From CAWARU01 sp963784575 (GTDB taxonomy: Bacteria > Pseudomonadota > Gammaproteobacteria > UBA6186 > Azoamicaceae), in contig CAWARU010000001.1 of NCBI GenBank assembly GCA_963784575.1, positions 1,116,001 to 1,180,000 of the forward strand: a stretch of DNA of 64,000 nt, given 5' to 3'. Shown piece by piece: positions 57,104 through 64,000 of this stretch (positions are counted from its first letter, which is position 1; each line of letters begins with the position of its first letter). Under the pieces are notes generated by a model. It saw only the letters and a list, made by a program, of their open reading frames with translations. It was not told the DNA's origin and made no database searches. The position numbers and the translations under genes were made by a program.

Positions 57104-58711
57104 ATGACCATCCTACAATCCAATCTCAAAATCGATCACCCTGATTATCAAAAAAATTATGACAAAATGAGCGAACGGGTACAGGAACTGAAAATTCAAC
57201 TTGCAAAAATAGAAGCAGGCGGCGGTTCAAAAGCGCAGGCATTGCACAGTGAGCGAGGCAAACTCTTACCGCGGCAACGGATTGGAAAAGTAATCGATCA
57301 AAATTCCGAATTTTTAGAATTTTCTCAATTTGCAGCCCATAATATGTACAAAGATCATATTCCCGCCGCTGGCATTATCACTGGCATCGGCCGCGTAGCA
57401 GGGAGAGATTGTGTCATCATTTGCAACGATGCCACCATCAAAGGCGGCACTTATTATCCTATGACAGTGAAAAAGCATCTTCGTGCCCAAGAAATTGCAG
57501 CAGAAAATCAATTGCCTTGCATTTATTTGGTAGATTCCGGTGGTGCTAATTTACCGCACCAAGATGAAGTTTTTCCAGACAAAGAGCATTTCGGCCGCAT
57601 CTTTTATAACCAGGCTAAAATGTCAGCACAAGGTATTCCTCAAATTGCTGTGGTAATGGGTTCTTGCACCGCAGGCGGCGCCTATGTTCCCGCAATGTCC
57701 GACGAAAGCATCATGGTTAGGAATCAGGCCACCATTTTTTTGGCAGGTCCTCCGCTTGTAAAAGCATCCACAGGAGAAGAAGTCACAGCAGAAGCGCTCG
57801 GCGGCGCGGATGTACACTGCCGCGTTTCAGGTGTTGCAGATCATTATGCAGAAAATGACGAACATGCGCTTCAAATTGCACGCTCTTCTATTCGCCAAAT
57901 CGTCATCCCAAAACCCATTACCATCGAACGCATAACACCCATTGCGCCTCGATATCCCGCTGAGGAAATCTATGGCATCATTCCCGAAGATCCTCGTAAA
58001 CCCTATGATGTTCGCGAAGTGATTGCGAGAATCGTGGATGATTCAAATTTGCATGAATTTAAAGAGCTCTATGGCAAAACCTTAGTCTGCGGTTTCGCGC
58101 ACATTGATGGCTATCCTGTCGGAATCCTTGCCAATAACGGCATCTTGTTCAATGAATCAGCTATCAAAGGTACACATTTCATTGAATTGTGCTGTCAACG
58201 CCACATTCCCTTAGTTTTCCTGCAAAATATCACAGGTTTTATGGTCGGCAGCCACTATGAATCACAAGGTATTGCAAAGAATGGCGCAAAGATGGTCATG
58301 GCAGTGGCCTGCGCCAATGTTCCTAAATTAACAGTAATCATCGGCAATAGTTATGGTGCCGGCAACTATGGTATGTGCGGTCGCGCCTATGATCCCAGAT
58401 TTCTTTGGACCTGGCCAAATGCAAAAATTGCTGTGATGGGCGGCGAACAAGCCGCAAGCGTGCTGGCTCAAGTACAACGCAACAAGCATGCAAAACACAA
58501 TGAAACTTGGAGTGATCTAGAGGAGCAGCAATTCAAACAGCCTTTGATTGAAAAATATGATCGAGAAGCCAGCGCCTATTATGCAAGTGCAAGGCTTTGG
58601 GATGATGGTATTATTGATCCAAAAAATACGCGAGAAATCCTGTCGCGATCTCTTGCAGTTGCGTTAAATGCTCCAATTAAAGATACCAAGTTTGGTGTTT
58701 TTAGAATGTAA
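57104..58711 (+). CDS. liuB: methylcrotonyl-CoA carboxylase, carboxyltransferase (beta) subunit
   Basis: 535 residues, normal for the family. It carries out the transfer of CO2 from biotin to 3-methylcrotonyl-CoA in leucine breakdown. Typical segments are IKGGTYYPMTVKKHLRAQEI, DSGGANLPHQDEVFPD, GSCTAGGAYVPAMSDE and the C-terminal NSYGAGNYGMCGRAYDPRF. The biotin-carrying alpha subunit (liuD) is not in the window. It may lie beyond the right edge, after the HMG-CoA lyase gene. A strong hairpin with a T-run follows at 58741-58787. Confidence 0.95.
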   Translation: MTILQSNLKIDHPDYQKNYDKMSERVQELKIQLAKIEAGGGSKAQALHSERGKLLPRQRIGKVIDQNSEFLEFSQFAAHNMYKDHIPAAGIITGIGRVAGRDCVIICNDATIKGGTYYPMTVKKHLRAQEIAAENQLPCIYLVDSGGANLPHQDEVFPDKEHFGRIFYNQAKMSAQGIPQIAVVMGSCTAGGAYVPAMSDESIMVRNQATIFLAGPPLVKASTGEEVTAEALGGADVHCRVSGVADHYAENDEHALQIARSSIRQIVIPKPITIERITPIAPRYPAEEIYGIIPEDPRKPYDVREVIARIVDDSNLHEFKELYGKTLVCGFAHIDGYPVGILANNGILFNESAIKGTHFIELCCQRHIPLVFLQNITGFMVGSHYESQGIAKNGAKMVMAVACANVPKLTVIIGNSYGAGNYGMCGRAYDPRFLWTWPNAKIAVMGGEQAASVLAQVQRNKHAKHNETWSDLEEQQFKQPLIEKYDREASAYYASARLWDDGIIDPKNTREILSRSLAVALNAPIKDTKFGVFRM

Positions 58712-58740
58712 CTACCCGGCAGGCACTGTCCTTGGACGCC

Positions 58741-58787
58741 AAATCCCCCCACCTCCCCTTTGAAAAGGAGGGTTAGGGGGGATTTTT
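58741..58787 (+). terminator. GC-rich hairpin with T-run after liuB
   Basis: AAATCCCCCC (58741-58750) pairs with GGGGGGATTT (58776-58785), with inner pairs ACCTCCC/GGAGGGT. TTTTTGTT follows on the plus strand. It can stop the liuAB transcript, and also lies just downstream of the opposite-strand gene. Confidence 0.8.
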
Positions 58788-58788
58788 G

Positions 58789-60275
58789 TTAAACTTTGGA
58801 TTTCCTTTTTGCATCCCTTTCCTGTCTCATCTTTTCCTCCAAATCCTTTTTCTGCTTCTTCCAGGCTAATCTCTCCGCCTTGCTCGCTTCCCTCGTGACT
58901 TCTCCTAGAACAGTTTGCTCCACTTGTGCCCCTGGAATTTCCTTGCCAAGATGCGTTTCCCCTAGTTTATAATCACGTGCTTTGACTGTGGTAGCAGCAG
59001 CTGTGATTCTAATCTCTTCTGCAAAAGAACTAGATAATTTTTCAGTCGTGATAAAGAGCAGTTTATCAATGCCTGAATCAGGGTTTTTATGGGCTATACG
59101 GCCTAATTCTTTAACAATATCTTCTCTATAGACAAGTTTTCGGTACTCTTTTACCTGATCCCAATCACTGCCAAACATAGGTTCCGGATAGGAGGAGATA
59201 GGACCATAGGGCCCACCTATAGTCGTGACATCATCGATGACAGCAACCATTTGGGGTACCTTACGAGCCATGACTCTATACTTTTCATATTCTTCTGCAA
59301 AAGCTTTATTGAGATCCTGATCTTCTTGATGTATCGGAAGTTCTTTGCCGGTGCGCTTAGTGAATTCAACATATTCTTTTGCAGTGGCTATCAAAGGTAT
59401 ACCATAGCGTGTAACTACGGGGCACCAGATCCGCTCATAATAGATTTATAGACTTCAAAAGAAGTAAGGCGGCCGATTACACTGGCTTTGCGATCGTACT
59501 CTTTCTGCAACTGGATTAATACTTCATCAAATTCCTTATGAGCGAAACGATCCAGTTCTATTTCATGATCAACCAAAATCAATTCTACATCACGCCCAGC
59601 TTTCATCAAACTTGCAGCCATGGTCGCAGTTTGCTTTAATTTACCAGAACCTAGTACCAATAGCACAATGGGCTGCCCATATTTAGAAACTGGATATTCC
59701 CGATTTGCATGTATAGCGGCCATATAATCTATCTCATCTCGAAGAGAACGCAGGCCATTCGATCGGGCAAGTTGTGGCTGACATTCACATTCAGCGATAT
59801 GAGTTTCACCCATACCCGCTAAGATTTTATTGACTGCAGCTAAAGGGTTAAGGGCAAAAAGGCGTTTCGTAGCGTCTTTCTGCGCTGCAAACATAAGATC
59901 TAGTTTCGGAGCTCCTTCATCTACTCGAACTTTTCTTTCTTCTGTTACTTTTCTTTCATCTGTTACTTTTCTTTCTTGCTTAGGATCGGGTACTTCCAGC
60001 AATTTGTTCACATAATCTTCTTTTCCAAATTCAAAAGCAAGAACAAAGGCTGTTTTGCCATCCCGATTAATTTTACTTAAATCTACCTTTCTTTTGCGCA
60101 CTTCATCAAAAAATTTTGGCATATTATTCTGAATTGCAAGATGCAATAGACCATTACCTGTTTCATCGGAAATGGCATTGATATCAGAGTCACTGATGCA
60201 TTCAAGATAGAATATCGCCTGAGTTTCATCTTTAGCTTTGATAGCATCCAATAATTCGTTTGTTAAATTAATCAT
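58789..60275 (-). pseudogene. ankyrin-containing protein, split by a one-base frameshift
   Basis: From ATG 60275 the first part (to 59415) has ankyrin repeats (DETGNGLLHLAIQNNMPKFF, RDGKTAFVLAFEFGKEDYVN), a repetitive ERKVT linker, and an alpha/beta segment (GQPIVLLVLGSG). The second part (to 58789) continues in another frame with PVVTRYGIPLIATAKEYVEF and a Lys/Glu-rich tail. A G4 run (59419-59422; C4 in the coding sense) lies at the junction. One more base would give GSGAPVVTRYG and a protein of about 495 residues. The domain after the ankyrins is not known to me. Either a real pseudogene or a base-calling error. Confidence 0.8.
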
Positions 60276-60502
60276 TACTACTCCCCAATTTTTAATGGTT
60301 ATACATACAAATATTAAATATCAACATAGATAGATCGAATGTTACATCGAAGAATAATTAGTCAAGTATACCATAAATAAGACTAAAATACTAGAGCGGA
60401 ACTACATAAAATTATACTAACCATACTTACTCATGGAACAACAGAAATCCCTTAAAATTCAATGAATTAAACTTAATGCTTCTGTCTTTCGGTTCGCAAA
60501 AG

Positions 60503-61239
60503 TTATATACCATTTTGTTTCTTATTCAAGGCACTTTGGTCTCCATTGGCTTCGAAAGGAACACAAGTGCTTGAGTTGCGGCAATAGGTACCAGATAGCC
60601 CAACAACAGTGCCTTTTTCATCAATCGTGGCTGTCACGGAATTTTGTTTGTCTTTACACACCCAGGTAAATTGACTGAGCTCTCCTATCAGCATATTCTT
60701 TGGTCGGCCAATCTCTACTACAGTTTGCTGCACATAATCAAAACCTGTCAGATTTTTCTTAATAGGATTTTTGCCCGGGTAGTTTCCTTTTATATCGATA
60801 ATATTTCCATTCCTCAATAAAATACTGTAATTATCCCAAACATAAAGCGTTTCTTCTACGACCTTTACAGAATCTGGATCGCGAAGCAAAGCTTCTAGCC
60901 ATGAAATTTTTTTCCAATGGTAATTTGGCTGGTAATTGTTGTCTCGATCTTGTGATTTGGTGATATCCTCATGTATCTGAGCCACGATATCTTCACATTG
61001 CGGGTTTTTCTTTCGGGTCGATCCGCCGTGCGCCCTTCATTAAATAAATCATCAAAATTCGTACCAGTATTATTGGAATTGCTGGTATTACTGGCTGCCA
61101 TTCTGTTGGTATTATTGGCTTCGACTCTATCAGGAATATAAATTTCTGTTTGATGTGCTGCAATATTCAAGGGTTTTGCATACACCCCTGTAGAAAGCAA
61201 GAAAACTGAACTAATTACTAGACCAAACTTATTCATCAT
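60503..61239 (-). pseudogene. secreted protein of unknown function, split by a one-base frameshift
   Basis: A signal peptide (NKFGLVISSVFLLSTGVYA, cleavage before KPLN) begins at ATG 61236/61239, behind ATGGGA. The frame runs through DDLFNEGRTADRPERK and then shifts at a T5 run (61005-61009; A5 in the coding sense). Continuing in the second frame gives NPQCEDIVAQIHEDIT and on to 60503, with several Cys (PQC, WVC, GTYC, STC) that could form disulfides in the periplasm. The joined protein would have about 245 residues. Family not recognised. Confidence 0.75.
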
Positions 61240-61361
61240 TCCCATAGTCATACGTATAAGAAAATTTTTACACAAATTCAAGTGCAGCCGCTCATACACT
61301 GCCATAGAACCCACATTAGATGTGCACATCAGATTGCACTCTTTTGTATATGCCTGCACCG

Positions 61362-62144
61362 TTAAATAAATTCAAGTATGGTTTTGAAAATCAAATTTAA
61401 ATTACTTTCAGTCGATAAACGATGATCAGCATCTTTTATCAAGGTTAAGCGAGCATCTGCAGATTTAAGACAGTCCATTAATTTCAAGGAAGATTGCCAG
61501 GGCACATCTTTATCGAGCGTACCGTGCAATAGACGCACTGGACAATAAATTGGGATTGGACCATTTAATACTTGTTGTTTTTGTCCATCATCAATTAAAG
61601 ATTTGGTAATAATATAAGGACCCTCTGAATAATCGGAAGGAATCTGACATTTTCCCGTATTCATTAAATCGTTTTTATACTCTGGTTTCAATTGTTCCAT
61701 AATACTTGCAGTGAAATCAGGTGCACTTGAAATACCAACCATACCTGTGATGCGTTCCTTTCTTTCTCTTGCAACCAAGGTCATGAGCCACCCTCCCATA
61801 CTGGAACCCACCAGAATTTGTGGCCCTTCAGTGACCTTATCGAGAATCCTAAGTGCATCCTCCTTCCAACGCCCTATGGTACCCTCTTCAAAACGACCTG
61901 AAGATTTGCCATGACCCGCATAATCAAAGCGAACAAAAGATTGGCCTAATTGCGAAAATTCATTGGCAAGATAGGAAGCTTTGGTTCCATTCATATCAGA
62001 CATAAAACCACTCAGGAAAATGATACCTGGCGAACGCCCCCGTATCTTCTGATAGGCTAATCGACTACCATCATCGCACATTAAATATTCTATAGAATTA
62101 ACATCCGTATTCATAAAATTCATAAAACCAACGTCCAATATCAA
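61362..62144 (-). CDS. alpha/beta hydrolase, ABHD10-like carboxylesterase
   Basis: 260 residues. Fold marks are GIIFLSGFMSDMNGTKASYL, RFDYAGHGKSSGRF, nucleophile elbow LVGSSMGGWLM (Ser), acid LLHGTLDKDVPWQ (Asp) and DADHRLS (His). The pattern matches proteins related to mitochondrial ABHD10, which act as thioesterases or depalmitoylases. Substrate not known here. ATG 62144 is followed shortly by other possible ATGs, so the start is uncertain by about 10 residues. Confidence 0.85.
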   Translation of the reverse strand: MILDVGFMNFMNTDVNSIEYLMCDDGSRLAYQKIRGRSPGIIFLSGFMSDMNGTKASYLANEFSQLGQSFVRFDYAGHGKSSGRFEEGTIGRWKEDALRILDKVTEGPQILVGSSMGGWLMTLVARERKERITGMVGISSAPDFTASIMEQLKPEYKNDLMNTGKCQIPSDYSEGPYIITKSLIDDGQKQQVLNGPIPIYCPVRLLHGTLDKDVPWQSSLKLMDCLKSADARLTLIKDADHRLSTESNLNLIFKTILEFI

Positions 62145-62245
62145 AGATAACTACCAACCGCAATTTTTGTTTGTCAGTTTAATAAAATTATGTTTACCGA
62201 CTCATATAGTATAATATAGATTAAATAAATAGAGGAAAAAAACTT

Positions 62246-63043
62246 ATGACAAAGGACACAGATCCCATCAAATTTGAAATAACGCAAGGTGTCGCATATC
62301 TCACCTTGAATCGACCTCAGGTTCGCAATGCTTTCGATGATATTACGATTGCAAGCTTGACCCACCATCTCATGACTCTGCAGCATGACGATACAGTCAA
62401 AATTCTGATCTTAAGCGGCGCGGGAGATCACTTTTGCGCCGGGGCGGACATTCAATGGATGCAGAAAAGTGTTGCCTACACCCGAGAAGAAAATCATCGC
62501 GATGCCTTAAATCTCGCGCGACTCCTTTATACATTTTATCACTTTAGCAAACCCACTCTTGCGTATGTTCAAGGCTCGGCTTTCGGCGGTGCATTAGGAC
62601 TCTTAGCTTGTTCTGATATTGTTCTCGCAGATCCCAGCGCTATTTTTTGTTTTGCCGAAGTAAAACTAGGCCTAATACCTGCTATTGTAAGTCCCTATGT
62701 GATCCGTGCTATCAAAGAGCGTGCTGCAAAACGCTACATGCTCACCGCTGAAGCCTTTGATGCGGATACTGCAAAAAATTTAGGACTCGTGCAAGAAGTA
62801 GTTCCCCTTGCCAATAAAACTGAACGTTTAAACTTCTTCATTGAAAAATTAAAAAAAAATGGCCCTAATGCCATGACATCCACTAAACAACTTATTCAAT
62901 CCATCACTGAAGAGCAAAGAGTGCCCACAGAACTGATGGAATACACAGCTGAAATGATTGCGCAAATCAGAGTCACCGAGGAGGCACAAGAAGGTTTAGC
63001 CGCATTCCTCGAAAAAAGAACTCCCAATTGGCAGGAAAATTGA
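62246..63043 (+). CDS. liuC: enoyl-CoA hydratase family, probable methylglutaconyl-CoA hydratase
   Basis: 265 residues, crotonase superfamily: LTLNRPQVRNAFDD, SGAGDHFCAGADIQWM (first oxyanion-hole region) and GSAFGGALGLLACSDIVLAD (second), then FCFAEVKLGLIPAIVSPYV. Its place directly before HMG-CoA lyase and near liuAB makes 3-methylglutaconyl-CoA the likely substrate. That is inference from context, since crotonases are hard to assign by sequence. Confidence 0.85.
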   Translation: MTKDTDPIKFEITQGVAYLTLNRPQVRNAFDDITIASLTHHLMTLQHDDTVKILILSGAGDHFCAGADIQWMQKSVAYTREENHRDALNLARLLYTFYHFSKPTLAYVQGSAFGGALGLLACSDIVLADPSAIFCFAEVKLGLIPAIVSPYVIRAIKERAAKRYMLTAEAFDADTAKNLGLVQEVVPLANKTERLNFFIEKLKKNGPNAMTSTKQLIQSITEEQRVPTELMEYTAEMIAQIRVTEEAQEGLAAFLEKRTPNWQEN

Positions 63044-63046
63044 TGC

Positions 63047-63943
63047 ATGTTATCGGATAACGTCCGCATCGTAGAAGTAGGCCCTAGAGACGGCCTTCAA
63101 AATGAAAAAGCCATCATCCCCACCACAACCAAAATTGAATTCATCAATCGTCTCTCTCAAACCGGCTTAAAAACCATTGAAGTCACAAGCTTTGTATCTC
63201 CGAAACGTATTCCACAACTCGCAGACGCTGCAGAAGTCTATTCAGGCATCGAAAAGATTCCAACAATCCACTACCCAGTCTTAATCCCAAACCTCCAAGG
63301 CATGCAAAATGCTCTGGCTCTCAACATAAAAAACATCGCAGTATTTTGTGCAGTCTCTGAAACCTTTTCACAGAAAAACACCCACTGTTCCATAGAAGAG
63401 AGCTTTGAACGTATTGAAGAAATCATGGAACTCGCCAAGTCAAATCAAATTTCAGTCCGCGGCTATCTCTCCTGCGTTCTCGGCTGCCCTTACGAAGGTG
63501 AAATCCCTCTGCAGCAAATAGTCCCTATAGCCCAGAGATTGTATGAAACAGGATGCGATGAAATCTCACTCGGCGATACCATCGGAGTAGGAACCCCCAT
63601 CAAAGCCCAAAATTTAATAAAAGCATTAAAAGACATTATTCCCATTAAAAAGCTTGCGATACATTTTCATGACACCTACGGCCAGGCTCTAGCAAATATT
63701 TATGCTTGTATGGAACTCGGAATCTCGATTATTGACAGTTCAGTCGCTGGATTGGGAGGTTGCCCTTATGCCAAAGGCGCCACAGGAAATGTCGCAACAG
63801 AAGATGTGGTTTACATGTTAAATGGCATGGGGATAAAATCTGGGGTTGATTTGGAATCATTGCTCAAAGTAAGCCGCTATGTTTCTGAATTCACGGGACG
63901 GCCGCCCAGATCGAAAGTGGCAGAGGCAAGACTCAAACTCTAG
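63047..63943 (+). CDS. liuE: hydroxymethylglutaryl-CoA lyase
   Basis: 298 residues. It splits HMG-CoA into acetyl-CoA and acetoacetate, the last step of leucine breakdown. It has VEVGPRDGLQNEK (metal Asp), ISLGDTIGVGTP, the metal-binding HFHDTYGQALAN and the catalytic Cys loop GLGGCPYAKGATGN. It starts 3 bases after the liuC stop, so the two are translated together. The remaining 57 bases of the window show nothing. Confidence 0.95.
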   Translation: MLSDNVRIVEVGPRDGLQNEKAIIPTTTKIEFINRLSQTGLKTIEVTSFVSPKRIPQLADAAEVYSGIEKIPTIHYPVLIPNLQGMQNALALNIKNIAVFCAVSETFSQKNTHCSIEESFERIEEIMELAKSNQISVRGYLSCVLGCPYEGEIPLQQIVPIAQRLYETGCDEISLGDTIGVGTPIKAQNLIKALKDIIPIKKLAIHFHDTYGQALANIYACMELGISIIDSSVAGLGGCPYAKGATGNVATEDVVYMLNGMGIKSGVDLESLLKVSRYVSEFTGRPPRSKVAEARLKL

Positions 63944-64000
63944 ATCTCGGCGACTTTGGAGGAGAGGGTGGAACCGAAGCAGAATCTGAAACTGAATTTG

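Overview
The window is AT-rich and looks like a chromosomal segment of a gammaproteobacterium with a host-associated, probably intracellular, lifestyle of the Legionellales type. That placement is an inference. It rests on ankyrin-repeat and leucine-rich-repeat proteins, large lysine-rich coiled-coil proteins with no recognisable enzyme domain, an HU-type nucleoid protein with a histone H1-like tail, rpsI/rplM next to tRNA-Gln, FeoAB, and many decaying mobile elements.

Layout. (1) 1-19000 is accessory DNA: orphan large proteins, an ABC exporter, two near-identical IS481-like insertions (1155-2365 and 13084-14293, each with its own 7-bp target duplication), a degraded IS3-family transposase gene carrying a group II intron at 9872-12157, a possible kinase-fold protein, and an AbiE toxin-antitoxin pair. 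(2) 19004-47751 is an array of two integrative islands in tRNA-Gln(CUG). The intact tRNA is at 47678-47751 on the minus strand. Its 3' 49 bp recur at 30111-30159 and 19004-19052, and both extra copies are followed by about 110 bp of nearly identical island-end sequence. The right-hand island (30160-47677) keeps a tyrosine integrase, an overlapping HTH gene, a phage-type replication-like gene and a decayed Ti-type mobilisation module (traD remnant, candidate oriT, broken traA relaxase-helicase). The left-hand island (19053-30110) has no tyrosine integrase, and an IS481-family element sits a few bases from its right end. Both islands carry TraB/GumN-family paralogs and a broken AlbA_2-type regulator gene, so they look related. 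(3) 47781-64000 is core chromosome: rpsI-rplM, an HU/H1-like gene behind a long structured leader, feoAB with a Fur-box-like site, a DUF3579 gene, a short-chain dehydrogenase, and leucine/isovalerate catabolism genes (isovaleryl-CoA dehydrogenase, methylcrotonyl-CoA carboxylase beta, an enoyl-CoA hydratase family enzyme and HMG-CoA lyase). A minus-strand block of two frameshifted genes and an alpha/beta hydrolase splits that last set.

Recurring themes are gene decay and repeat expansion. At least six genes are broken by a single-base indel, mostly in a short homopolymer, and two more contexts have an in-frame TGA. Palindromic repeats with GGTGCCAGGT/ACCTGGCACC ends occur several times and overlap coding sequence. 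Several core proteins carry low-complexity insertions: FeoB has a His/Cys-rich stretch inside its G domain, FeoA has an NT-dipeptide tract, and ribosomal protein S9 has an acidic insertion.
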